DNA from: Thinopyrum elongatum
Taxonomy: Eukaryota; Streptophyta; Magnoliopsida; Poales; Poaceae
DNA length: 64,000 bases
Direction of reading: 5' to 3'
NCBI GenBank assembly: GCA_011799875.1
Contig: CM022300.1
Location: 109,257,201 to 109,321,200, forward strand
The notes below the pieces were generated by a model. The model saw only the letters and a list, made by a program, of their open reading frames with translations, ran no database searches and was not told the origin of the DNA. Positions 34,850 through 46,620 of the stretch are shown here, piece by piece. Both the position numbers and the translations under genes were made by a program. Every line of letters starts with the position of its first letter. Positions within the stretch are counted from its first letter, which is position 1.

Positions 34850-37800
34850 TTCATGCATTAGAGTGTTGCATCATGTTTAAACCTTTCCAGAAATTTGAAA
34901 TGGGGATGATAGAACCCCCAGCACCCCCCTGGAAACAACTAGGGTTTACTAAAATCTTTTTCAATGAACCTGAAATGCCCTTCTAAAATGTCCATCATTT
35001 TTGTCTTGGGTTAGAACCTCTGCCAAAACTGGTTCACATTTTTCTAGGTCATCATAAGGTCATTGAATTAAATCATATGTAACTTGCATTTGGGCATTTA
35101 AATGCTAGTAAATATTTTAAATGTCCAAATAATCCCAAACTGAAATGTTCCATGTTGGATATACTCTATACAGTGGGCATGAGCAGTTTGGTGATTTTTG
35201 AAAGTGCCTAGGTATTTTTAGAAAAGCCACAAACTTGCAGAAATATAGAAAACAGAAAATAAAAGAGAAATAAACTTACCTGGCAAGCCACCAGCCGGCC
35301 CACCTGGCGGCCCAGCACTGTGCTGGCCCGTGCCAGCCAGCTGCTTCGTCCCCGCCAGGCAGGCAGGGAGGTGACGCCGGCGTGCGCGAGCCGCCACGGC
35401 GCCAGCTGCTTGCCGCTCGAGCCGCTGGACGCCTGGACGTCCTCCACGTCGTCGCCTCGACCCCCTGGACACCTCATTCTCCCCCCTGCGCCTCTCTCTC
35501 GCTCTCTCCCCACCATGGCCGACGCAGCCGTAGCCGCACCGCCGACGTAACCGCGGCCACCGTCGCCTTCTCGTCGCCCCACCCTGTCCAGCAGCTCCGC
35601 CACCGTCCTCTCCGTCGAGCAGACCGAGCCCCGAGTGCTCGTTCACCCTGAAGCCACCGCACCGACCCCGTCTTCAACGCCCGTCGTCGGAGATCCATCT
35701 CGCCGCCCCGCTTGCTCCGGCTCGTCCCCGACCTCGCCGACTGCTCCGTCGTGACCGCCGTGAGCTCAGCTGCCTCCCCATCTTTTCCGTTCTCGCTCTC
35801 GAGCCCTGCATCGACTGCACCGAGCTCGGCCGCACCCGCCGCCGCCTCTACACGTCGCCGTCGTGGCCACAGCCACGTTGGCTCGATTCCGAGCACGCCA
35901 TCGTCTTCGCCGCACTCGCAGGATCCGCAGCACCACTCCACGCACCTCGCCGTGCCCCCTAGCGATGAGCCCGAGCTCGCCCGAACTCCGGCAGCCGCAC
36001 AGCTCATCGCCGGCGTCGTTTCTGGCCACCCCAGCTCCATCCACTGCCACCACTCGACGCGGCTCACTCCCCGCATCACGTAGATGTGCTCCGCCGTCGT
36101 TTTGGTCGTCGGAGGACGAAACCCGCACCGCCCCGCCGCGTCTGGCCTCGCCGGTGGCTAAACGCCGGTGAGTCAGCCCAGTTTGACCAGGGATTTGACC
36201 CCCCTGGGTCACTGACGTGTGGGCCCAGGGCCTTAACTAATCTGGTTTAGGATTAGATTAGTACTAATTAACTTAGGTTAGTTAGTTAGACACTGACATG
36301 TGGGCCCCAGCGTCAGGTTTGACCTGGACCAGCCCCGTTGACCCTGCTGATGTCACCCTGACGCAATGCTGACGCAATAAGTATTTTCTGGATTTATTTT
36401 TATACAAGAAATTCCAAAAAATACTACAAACTTCAAAAATTCATAGTAATTCAACCGTAACTCCAAATCAAACAAATTATATATGAATTTGGATCAGAAA
36501 AATCCAATCTTTCCATCTGTACTAGTTTCATGCATGTCAGAACACTTTAACCTTGCTGTTTAGATGAAACAAGCTACTGCACTAATATGACCTCGTATTT
36601 TGGGTTTGTAGTTGAATCCTAGATTCAAATGAACTCAAACCAATCTGTTCTAAGTTGCATTAGCCAAAACACACTCATTTTGCCATGTCATAGCATGCAT
36701 CATATTGTTGCATATTGCTATGTGATGATTATGTTTCGATGTGTTCTTCGTGGTAGGTTCTGCCTCCGAGGATATTCACGAGTATCCAACTGAAGGGCAG
36801 CATTCCACTACCACTCTGTCAGGCAAGCAACCCCATTGATCATTTCGATACAAACCCATCTTCTCGCTTCTGCTCTCGTTTACTGCATTAAGACAACGCG
36901 TTTCAAACTGCTGTGTGTTGCGATAGTTGAACCCATATCCTCTGCATGACCTGCCATTGCCACAGTAACTAGATGAAACCCACTAGCATGTGTAGGAGTT
37001 GATTGAGCCATGTCTGTGTTTCCTACCATGCTATGCCTGCTATGCTTAGGGTTGTGTCAGGTCTGGCTCATCAGGGTGATGAACTAGAGTGAATGGTTGT
37101 GTCGGTAATGAGAGTGAAGTGTTGAACATGTTTTGGTAAAGGTATCGATGAGAGGCCATGTAGGAGTACATGGTGGGTTGTTTCATTGAGGCCGTCCTTA
37201 AGAACTGAGATCTGTATGCGTGATTTAAGATTCAGCTACTACCACACATTGGGCCCTGAAATATGACCCCGCTCGACTTACCGACCCCTCTCGTCCTCTG
37301 TCCAGGAGTTGCAAGTAGTTTCTGGTGTTTGTAGTATGCTGGAGGCCGTGCGCAGCGCTGACCTTAGGGGTGGGCTGTGATGCGGTAGGCACGTGGGACG
37401 GTGTACCGGGTCGCCCGTTTGGTGTCTCGGGAACCCTACACACATCGTTTGGGGCCGTTGAGGACACCCTGGCCGGATTTCCTTGCGGATGGAACCTGAA
37501 TAGGCGATAAACCTGGACTAGAGACTTGTGTGGTTAGTTAGGTCGTGGTCTACACCCACGTCGGCTTTCACTTGAAGTCTGCCGAGCACATGTCGTGTGC
37601 AGACGCTAAGTGGTGGAAACATGTGTGAAGAAGTACACCCCTGCAGGGTATAAAACTATTCGAATAGCCGCGTCCACGGTAAAGGACTACTTGGTCACTT
37701 ATGCAGTTCATAGACAAGTTAATGGTTACTACTAAAAGACTCAAGATAAGTGTGAGTACCGCGGATGGCCCTCTCGTAGGATTACGAGGGAGGATCCACG

Positions 37801-38906
37801 GTGGAGTATTGTGATGGTGTTTAGTGGACTCGTGTGCGAAAACTAGTTTCTCAAGTGGTGTCTCGTAGGATAGTGTAGCCAAGAGTCAAAGCTGGCTTGC
37901 TGCAATAACTCCACCACCCTTCTTGAGAATGTGCAGGTATATTAGGATCTGTTGTAAGACTTGCTGAGTACCTTTGTACTCATGTTGCTTTAATAATTGT
38001 TGCAGACGAGAACACCGCCCCCTCCGATGGGTTCTATGTAGATCTCGACGTTGACGAGTGACTTGCCACCCAGGTGGTGACCTGAGCTTGTGAAGGGCCT
38101 ATGTAGATAGACAGGCTTCGTCAAGCCTTCTTTCTTTCTAGTGTCTGTACTCAGACTAGTTGCTTCCGCATGTGCTTGTATGTTTGTATGACTTGAGTGT
38201 CGGGTCGTGTGACCCCTATCTGTATGAACATGTTATGTATGGCTCCCCGGAGCCTTTAAATAAAGTACTTTGAGTTGTAGAGTTTTGTTGTGATGCCATG
38301 TTGTATTTACACATATCGAGCATATTGTGTGTATGATTGAAATGCTTGGTATGCGTGGGATCCGACTATCTAGTTGTTTATCCTTGGCAGCCTCTCTTAT
38401 GGGGAAATGTAGTCTGGTGTCTCCACTGAGCCTTGGTAGTCCGCTACAGCCCGGTTTACCGGAGTCCTGCTAGCCCAGCACTACTGCTCCGGAACACTTA
38501 GACTGGCCGACATGTGTTTCACTTCATTCCTGTGTCTGTCCCTTCGGGGAAATGTCACGCGGTGATATCCAGAGTCCTGCCTAGCCTGCTACAGCCCGGG
38601 TTCCCGGAGTCCTGATAGCCCAGTGCTACAGCCCGGATTCACACGCTGCTGACCGACATGCTCGATGTTGATTCATGTATGCCTGTCCCCGTAAGTTAGC
38701 GCCGCTTTGGGTTCACGACTAGCCATGTCAGCCCGGGTTCTCTGTCATATGGATGCTAGCAACACTATCATATACGTGAGCCAAAAGGTGCAAACGGTCC
38801 CAGGCCATGGTAAGGCGACACCCGTGGGAATACCGTGCGTGAGGCCGCAAAGTGATATGAGGTGTTACAGGCTGGATCAGTGTGACTTATAATCGGGGTC
38901 CTGACA
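34833..38906 (+). repeat. inner element 3' LTR (4074 bp)
   Basis: Same termini as the 5' LTR. It carries an extra GC-rich segment near 35282-35353 (ccaccagccggcccacctgg onward) bordered by short ggca/caggc repeats. Differences from the 5' LTR are dense up to about 37060 and rare after it. Confidence 0.95.
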
Positions 38907-38911
38907 TGCGG
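38907..38911. repeat. target site duplication TGCGG (inner, right)
   Basis: Second copy of the 5-bp duplication, matching 24799-24803. Confidence 0.95.
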
Positions 38912-39065
38912 TGGCCAAGAAGTCTGGGAAAGCTGACGGGCCATATTGCAAGATCCATCGGACCAAAGGCCATGATCTCCAAGAGTGTCACCAAGTCGAG
39001 CACCTCGTCAAGAAGCAAAAGGCTGGATACGAGAAGCGAGGCAAGGAAAGAGACCAAGATGGCAT
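38912..39065 (+). pseudogene. outer element gag continuation with zinc-knuckle-like motif
   Basis: Continues the outer frame after the inner insertion: AAVAKKSGKADGPYCKIH. CKIHRTKGHDLQEC (from 38947) is a C-x2-H-x4-H-x4-C variant of the gag nucleic-acid-binding knuckle common in this lineage. It is cut by the CACTA insertion after CAT (39063-39065) and resumes at 43056. Confidence 0.8.
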
Positions 39066-40678
39066 CACTACAAGAATTCCGTTAATCCATGATGGTTTCA
39101 ATCCATCACATATCTGTGCAAAACTGTCGTGGAAGGGCATACGTGACGGATTTGAAATCCGTCATGTATATCGCGTCATAATTTGATCACTGTATGCTCC
39201 ATGACGGATCATCCAAGACCGTCATGGACCGTGACGGCTCTTGACCGTCATGGATGGCACCAAACAGACGTGCTCATAACGGCGTTAACTTGTCTGCCAC
39301 ATCAGCATCTAACATGGATCTGACGTGGCGGCCCATGAATTAATCGGCCAAATAAGAATTCCGGCCCACTAAATTTTAGCTCCATCTAAGTAAGACAAAT
39401 GCCCACATAGTAATCATCCCAATTGGAATTTTGGCCCATTAAATTTTAGGTATGTCCAAAGCCCATTGGTTATAATCCCAGCAATTAGCCCATCTCATTT
39501 CTCTTGGTCCATGGAAATTTTAAGCCAATATAATGTTTTCAGAAAATATGTGCTCATGTCGTTCAATAAAACAAAACAAAAATACATGAACACAGCAAAT
39601 TACACAAAAAACTTAAAATTACAGATATTGTCGCAAAACACAAGAAACTTAAAACTACAAACACCCTATGTTAATTCTGCAGCCACCAACCAGGGGTCAT
39701 TCCCGTGCATTTCCGGACGCGGATCCGGCCATTGCCACCAACTTCATCGGAGGGAGAACCTTATACGCCAATATCTCGCCTCAACCCATGCTCAACATTG
39801 CCTGCACGTCAACAAAGCTTAACACAACATCAAAAAATCCAATGCATCCCAGCACGACGCATACCCCGGCGGCATGGGCCCAGTGAGCTCATGTTTCATG
39901 TATGAACTATTCTTCAATTATTTTTAAAGAACATATATTCTTCAATTAGTTTGTAATTAGATAGCGTTTTCCAATTACCATGCTCACTAATGGAAAATTA
40001 CATCTTAAAAGTTAATTGTAGAAGCAAGTGAGCTCAGGTTTCTGTACGAACAACACCATGACCATGGTCTCGGAGCTACAATTATCCTATGACATGAAAT
40101 ACTTTTGTGATAGGAACAACATATAATTTTGGTGGACTACATAGTGAATCTTGGGATTAATCCTTTTTATTGATGTGATAATTTCTATTTTGTTAATATT
40201 TATGTGGATGCATGCAGCAACAAGCCATCACAATCACTTTTAGTTAAAAACTATGATTAGAGCAAATTATATGCCTGAAACATCTACGCAGACATGGATT
40301 TTCCACATGCCAAATCTACCATTATTGTCCTCAACTAAACATATATGTCAGATTAATGAATGAATTGATATGCCCTGATGGGTTGAATATTTGTGCAATA
40401 AATGGACAAATTTATTTATTGCATAAATTCATAAAAGGAAACAAAAAATGAAATGAACCAGTACATTTGTAAAGGTGCCAGCAACAAGAACTGAAAGGCT
40501 TGCACATGCGTATCAGGAACATGGTCCAATGCAGATTTTATGCACATAAATATGCGTGCAGTTTTAATTTTACTGAAACCACACAACAGTCCACACCTTC
40601 AACAACTCAAAATGTACAGCCTGAATAATTCACATCAAGAATAAGACAAGCAGAAGAATGGAAGGGTATCAAACTCAC

Positions 40679-40739
40679 CTTGTTCTGCTCGAGGACGGTG
40701 ACGGTGGCGTCGGCGTCAAGTAGGCGGGGGATGTACCGA
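40679..40739 (-). pseudogene. captured exon (61 bp) in CACTA element
   Basis: GC-rich island in AT-rich DNA, bounded on the minus strand by acceptor gacattatag and donor aacaag|gtgagt. One frame reads RYIPRLLDADATVTVLEQNK. The source gene is not recognised. Confidence 0.5.
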
Positions 40740-42124
40740 CTATAATGTCCAAAGCAAAGAAATTAATCTGACAATCAGATATGCAGTTTCATTTCATTAT
40801 TACTAGAATTCTTTAAGAACTATGCCTTCCCAAATGTCTTAATTTACTAACCCTAGATCACATTTTGCTCGATGGCCACGAAACAGAGCATGGTTACTCA
40901 ATCTAATAACTTAGCAGTGTTAATTGGAAGATAAAGAATCTACATACCAATTCTAAATTTAAAGTTCTGGGTTATTTAGCAAACATTTTCATCTCTTAAC
41001 TACCAAGAATAATATGGAGAAGCGAACTATCTGAAAAACATTTTAAATTCTACACAGGGATAAGTTTGTTTATTCAATGGGGGAATATAATCAGATGTTT
41101 AAGCCCTTACTGTAAAAAATTATGTACTATGAACCAAGAACTAAGAAGTATGCAATCATGTCAGCTATATTGGTAATCTGGTAGAAGGAAAGAGAGCCAA
41201 CAATTTGATGCTAAGAAATGAGTAGGAAGAGATGTCCATGTGAAGTACTCTATATCAATTTTTTATGGAACTCAAAAGACAATAGGGTGTGGAATTAACG
41301 ACACAGGAATTTGACATTGTTACCAAATAGATGTTTGGACTTTTTTCCTTCACAAAATAGCACTAGAATTCACAAAAGTAAATGAGATTGCATCCGGACT
41401 GTCTAACACAGCGTATTCATCTCACACCATTGCAGCAACAAGTTTCAGATCAAACGAAATGGAAAACAAGGTTCACAAGGAACAACACACATCCCAGTCC
41501 CCAAATTTTTGCCAGTCCCTCCCCTGCTCTACTTGAGAAACTAATACAGCAACAACATAAATAGGATATGTGAGATTGTTCGGTTAGCAATCAAATAGAT
41601 ATATGCTACTAGCTAGCATTCTAGCTGAAATATTTTTTTCACGGGAATGTATTTGTATACTAATCATACATTCGTGCTACCTGCCATGATTGAAGATCTG
41701 AACTTGATTCTATCTGCGTGATAATTTGGTTGCTGCTACACACTTACAAACATAAAAGCCAGCCCAGATTTACTGCTATCAAGGCAAAATTTACATGATT
41801 TGAGACAAAGCTTTCACTTTTTCTAGAAGAGCTCATGGGATTCATCAACAGAGGCTTAGTCAAATCTGACGAGGAGGGAGAGCAAGGAGTACCAGAGGCA
41901 TACCATGGGCATCCCCTCCCTCCTCAGGAGCATCCCATTCTTCCCTTTTCTCCCCGCTGCCCCCTCACTCCTTCCTCCTCTCCCTTCCTGCATCTTGAGT
42001 TGGTAGTGTTGGTGCGTACAGCTGCCTGCGTGGGGAAGAAAACCATGAGAAATTGCATGCATCAGAGAAGGGGATGGAAGAAGAGCAGATCAAAGAGGGA
42101 GTAGAAGAGAGGGGGGGGGCGCAC

Positions 42125-42500
42125 CTTGATCTCTCCGGAGCAGCGGGGCTTCACGAGCGGTGTCCATGGCTTCTCTTCATGCACGCACGGCTGAGCAGAA
42201 GCAGCAGGAGGAAGCAGTCCTCCTGTCCCAGGGAGGCTCGCGATTGGGAGGAAGGAGATGGGCTCCGTGGCGTCCAACCTCCCAGCCTTGGTGGCGAGGA
42301 GGGAGAGGTTGCTGCGGCCGTCGTAGATCTGGCCGCCGTCATGGCCGGTGCCTGACCTGCTGGATCTCCCCCTTCTCTCCTAATGAGGAGAGGGGAGGGG
42401 AAAGGGCGGCGGTGGGAGAGGAGGTCGCCAGTTCAGGGGGCTGTGGGGAACAGGGCGGATCCCGGCGGCGAGGTGTGAGGTAGCGGCGGTGGGTGGGTGG
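42125..42500 (-). pseudogene. captured 5' exon in CACTA element
   Basis: Minus strand: a CCGCC-rich leader, then a frame GGQIYDGRSNLSLLATKAGR continuing PISFLPIASLPGTGG to a donor gatcaag|gtgcgc at 42124. The codon-like composition and splice site suggest the first exon of a host gene. The gene is not identified and the frame does not join directly to the 40679 exon, so intermediate sequence is missing. Confidence 0.45.
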
Positions 42501-43055
42501 CGGCGGCGATGAGAAGGGGAGGGGAAGAATGAATCGCGAGAGAGGTGGGTTTCTGTGTCTCTCCTTTTATTTATTTTCTCTCTCCTTTTATTTCGTGGGA
42601 GTGGACTAGGCGGGCTGAAAACAAAATCCAAACTGAAAACCCGACAAGGAGCGAGCGGCAGAGAGCGCGCGCTGAGGTCCGAAAATGTAACGGCACATAC
42701 CCGTTGGATCTCCGAAAATCCAACGGTGGGGAGCTCGATCCGTGGGTGGGTCAATTCGACCAATCAGAATGCATAGTTTCCCTCATGCAGGATCGGTCCC
42801 TACTCCACCCAGCATGACACATCAGCATGAGCCATTCGTGACGGTCCAGCTGCTCGATCCATGATGGTTTCCGTGACGGTTCCTCTATGTCCATCATAAA
42901 GGGGCTACCGTTTCGGGGCCGGGTCTCATCTTGCTGATCCGTGATGGTTTCTGTGATGAACTATAGAAACCATCATCGAGGGCACCCTATATGTGACGGA
43001 TTCCGAAAACGTCACCAGAAATCTGTCATGAATTAACAGATTTCTTGTAGTGCAT

Positions 43056-43870
43056 TAGCGGGAAGGGCCGAGGTGGCAGAGGAGGCCGCCTCGGCAAGGT
43101 CCATTAGCATAAAGGGAAACCTGCTAAACGCCGTGACAAGAAGGAGTGTGATGACGAGAGCGATGAAGGGGATGAAGAGGAAACCAGTGAGCAGGAGTTT
43201 CAGAAGGTCACTGACACCTTGTGCATTGACGGGGGTGCATCCTTGCACTCCTCTCACCGCTAGCTTAAATAGTGGGCACGTGAGGTCAATGCTATGGAGC
43301 GAGCGGCAGAGTTTCGGAAACCGCTCAAGTGGTCCCGCACGCCCATCATCTTTGACGAAGAGGACCACCCTGACCGCACCACCGCGGTAGGGTGTTTGCC
43401 AATGTTAGTTTCACTAACAATCCGCAACCTCAAAGTCTTGAAGATGTTGGTTGACGGCGGGGCTGGGTTGAATCTGATTTTTCCCAAGGTGCTCAACAAG
43501 CTTCAGATAGCAGATGAAGAGCTCGAGGTTACTGGTACTTTCCAAGGGATCAACCCCAGCAGGAGTCGTCCTAAGGGAAAGATCATGCTGCCAGTAACAT
43601 TCGGAGGGGAGGTAAACTACCAGACTGAGAAGGTTGTGTTTGATGTGGTTGACGTCCCCCTGCTGTACAATGGAATCCTTGGTTGTCCAGCCCTGGCTAA
43701 ATTCATGGCGGCATCCCACTATGCCTATAACATGCTGAAGACGCCAGGGCCGATGGGCGTCATTTCCATTCCATCGGACAAGAAAGACGCAATCATATGC
43801 GTGGATAAGATATACAAAGAGGCAGTCGCTACCGAGGCCGCGGAAGCTGCCGCTCCCACCAAAGGAAAGT
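43056..43870 (+). pseudogene. outer element protease region
   Basis: Resumes the outer frame (DGISGKGRGGRGGRLGK) after the CACTA. The aspartic protease motif LVDGGAGLNLI has its Asp at 43453. Three in-frame stops occur: TAG at 43105, 43261 and 43270, the last two in LHSSHRxLKxWAREVNAM where CAG fits. A frameshift at about 43860-43872 moves the reading to frame 2. Confidence 0.82.
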
Positions 43871-45220
43871 AAGAAAGGGAAGAAAGCTAGCAAGGATACC
43901 GGCAAGGAATCCGGGAAGCGCGCCTCTCCGGAGTGCGCTGCGCCTATCGATGACTTGCCGGAAATTTCCAATGGCAAGAGATCAAAGGTTGCTGCACTTG
44001 CTATGAAGAAGGTCCCGGCAGGGCTGGTTGGCGCTGATGGTACGTTCACCATCAGCTCCACCCTTGACGACAAATAGGAAAGCGCGCTCGTTACCTTCCT
44101 GCGGGCGAATGTCGATGTGTGTGCCTGGCAACCATCTGACATCCCCGGTGTTCCCAGGGAGGTAATCGAGCACCACCTTGCTGTCTTCCCTCATGCCCGG
44201 CCCGTCAAGCAGAAGGTCCAGAAGCAAGCTTTGGAGCGGCAGCAATTCATTGCTGACGAGATCAAGAAACTTGAAGCTGCTAGTTTGGTCAGGGGAGTGT
44301 TGCACTCAACATGGTTGGCTAATCCAGTGGTGGTGCGCAAGGCAAATGGGAAGTGGAGGCTTTGCATAGATTTCACAGATCTAAATAAGGCGTGCCCGAA
44401 GGACCCATTCCCCTTGCCGCACATCGATCAGATTGTGGATTCCACCTCTGGGTGTGACCTGCTCTCCTTCTTGGACGCTTACTCCGGGTACCACCAGATA
44501 TTCATGTCCAAGGAAGATGAGGAGAAGATCGCGTTCATAACCCCATGCAGCACGTACTGCTTTGTATGAATGCCCTTCGAGTTAAAGAGCGCCGGGTCCA
44601 CCTTTGCAAGAGCCGTGCAGATTGGCTTCGAGCCCCAGTTGCACAGAAATATTGAAGCTTACATGGATGACATTGTGGTCAAGACCAAGGACAGATCGAC
44701 TCTCATTCAAGATTTGGAAGAGACCTTTGCGAATCTGCGCAAGATTAACCTGAAGCTTAACCTGGAGAAGTGCGTGTTTGTTGTTCCCTCCAGCAAGCTA
44801 CTTGGCTTCTTTGTATCTCATCGAGGGATAGAGGCCAACCCCGACAAGATCAGAGCGATTGAGCAGATTCAAGCACCCAGGACAGTCAAGGACGTAAGGC
44901 CTTTAACTGGATGTGTTGCCGCGTTGAGCAGGTTCATCTCCAAGTCCGCCGAACGTGCCCTACTGTTCTTCAAAATCTTGAAGAAGGCAGGGCCCATGTA
45001 GTGGACCCCGGAGGCAGAGGCAGCGCTTCAAGACTTGAAGACCTACCTTTCCTCTTTTCCCACTCCGGTTGCTCCTAAACCGCGAGAACCGTTGCTGCTA
45101 TATCTAGCGGCAACCAATCAAGTGGTTAGTGCAGCCCTGGCGGCACAGCGGGAAGTAGAAGGAGGAGCAGCGGCGGCCACTGTCCCAGGGAAGGAAGTGA
45201 ACCAGTCACGGCAGGATTGA
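43871..45220 (+). pseudogene. outer element reverse transcriptase / RNase H
   Basis: Frame 2: a linker (KKASKDTGKESGKRAS), then reverse transcriptase with KWRLCIDFTDLNKACPKDPF and the catalytic YMDD at 44660. Stops are TAG 44075, TGA 44567 (FVxMPFELK, normally Arg) and TAG 44999 (PMxWTPEAE). RNase H follows (PLLLYLAATNQVVSAAL). A further frame change to frame 1 occurs between about 45180 and 45217. Confidence 0.85.
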
Positions 45221-46620
45221 GCACAAATCAAGAGGAAGAAGAGCATGGCAGGGAAGGCAACTCCAAGACTGTGACGAGGAAGAAGGTGGTGCAGCGGCTA
45301 GTTTACTTTGTCAGCTCCCTACTGCAGGGGGCTAGATCAAGGTATTCTGGCATGCAAAAGTTGATCTTTGGCCTCATCATGGCCTCAAGGAAACTGCGCC
45401 ACTACTTCCAAGCCCACGAGATCACGGTTGTCACCCATTTTCCCCTGCAACGCATATTGAGGAACCCTAAAGCCACTAGCAGAATAGTTGAATGGGCGGT
45501 GGAATTATCAAGCTTTGGATTGAAGTATGAAAGCACCTCGACTATCTAGAGCAGAGCATTGGCGGAGTTTATTGTAGAGTGGACACCTACCCCTGATGAG
45601 GAAGCACAGGAAACAGTCATCCCCGGCAAGGAAGCGCCCCAAGAATGGGTCATATACTTTGATGGTGCCTTCTCCCTTCAAGGTGCGGGAGCTGGCGTGC
45701 TCCTCATCACACCTACTGGGGAACACCTCAAGTACGTGGTCCAAATGCATTTCCCCTGGGAGGAAGCTACCAACAATACAGCTGAGTATGAAGGACTCCT
45801 TGCCGGGCTCAGGATTGCAATAGAGTTGGGAATCAAGAAGTTGGTAATTCGAGAAGACTCGCAGCTCATGGTGACACAAGTAAACAAGGATTACCAAAGT
45901 CCATTGATGGAGGCTTATGTGGAGGAAGTGAGAAAGCTGGAGGAGCGCTTTGATGGATTGCAAACAGAGCACGTGCCGCATGCAGAAAACAGCATTGTTG
46001 ATTATCTGTCAAAGTGCGCTACGCAAAATCTTCCTAGGGAACCAGGAACTTTTGTTCTCCACCTGACTCAACCATCAGTATCCCCAACAGCAATGGCCAG
46101 AAAGAGGAGGAAACTGGACTCCGGCAAGCCTCTCCCAGCAGGGCCTCCCGAAGCCCCCGACAGAGAGGTTGGCGGGGACAACTCCACTTCGCCTGGTGAG
46201 TAGCACCCTCCCGCCAAGCGATCAGCCCTTGCGGTTGAGGCATGCGCTCCCATGAATGAGGAGGTGCCACTAATCCTTGTTGTCGAGCCCCAGGCTCCAA
46301 CTTGGGCACATCACATAGTCTGATACCTCCAAACAGGAGAACTTCCCGAAGAGCAAGAAGAAGCTGAAAGAGTAGCCCGGAGGGCCAGTATGTATCAGTT
46401 TGTCGGCAGCACACTATACAGAAGAAGGCCCAATGGTGTGAAATTGAAGTGCATTTGCCGGGAAGAAGGAAAGGAACTGTTGGCTGAGATACATGGAGGC
46501 ATGTGCGGCTCTCATATTGGATCGAGGGCCTTGGTTGGAAAAGCTTTCCAACAAGGATTCTATTGGCCCATGGCCCTCCAAGATGCAAGCGAGCTAGTCA
46601 CTAGATGTGAAGCCTGCTAG
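45221..46620 (+). pseudogene. outer element RNase H end, archaeal-type RNase H, integrase start
   Basis: Frame 1: the end of the first RNase H (VYFVSSLLQGARSRYSGMQK), TAG at 45547, then a second RNase H of archaeal type: WVIYFDGAF (Asp at 45661), NNTAEYEGLLAG (Glu at 45784) and REDSQLMV (Asp at 45856). This domain places the element in the Tat lineage. TAG 46201, TGA 46321 and TAG 46618 follow. The integrase zinc finger lies at 46490-46620 (HGGMCGSHIG ... CEAC). Confidence 0.87.

Larger units (their letters stand above)
24804..38906 (+). mobile_element. inner Ty3/gypsy chromodomain LTR retrotransposon
   Basis: LTRs of 4003 bp (24804-28806) and 4074 bp (34833-38906) starting TGTCACACCC and ending CTGACA, with TSD TGCGG. 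The primer site TGGTATCAGAGC (initiator Met tRNA) is at 28811. An additional ORF (29249-30022) precedes a gag-pol frame (30371-34849) ending in integrase and a chromodomain-like tail, as in Tekay/Del-type chromoviruses. The LTRs differ at roughly 60 sites plus a large indel, so it is much younger than its host element. Two in-frame stops (29708 and 33416) are the only visible lesions in its long frames. Confidence 0.95.
39066..43052. mobile_element. non-autonomous CACTA element with captured exons
   Basis: Left terminus CACTACAAGAATTCC (39066). The right terminus on the minus strand is CACTACAAGAAATCTG (43052). It is flanked by a CAT target duplication (39063-39065 and 43053-43055). Subterminal regions (39100-39260 and 42830-43020) are full of short direct and inverted cgtcatg(g/a) / (c)atgacgg motifs, the usual transposase-binding repeats. 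I see no transposase. The interior is AT-rich apart from minus-strand exon-like pieces at 40679-40739 and 42125-42500, so it has picked up host gene fragments. Confidence 0.9.

Noticed and set aside
42062..42483. Several overlapping ORFs on both strands in the CACTA element
   Set aside because: Only one minus-strand frame ends at a proper splice donor; the others are shadows in GC-rich DNA.
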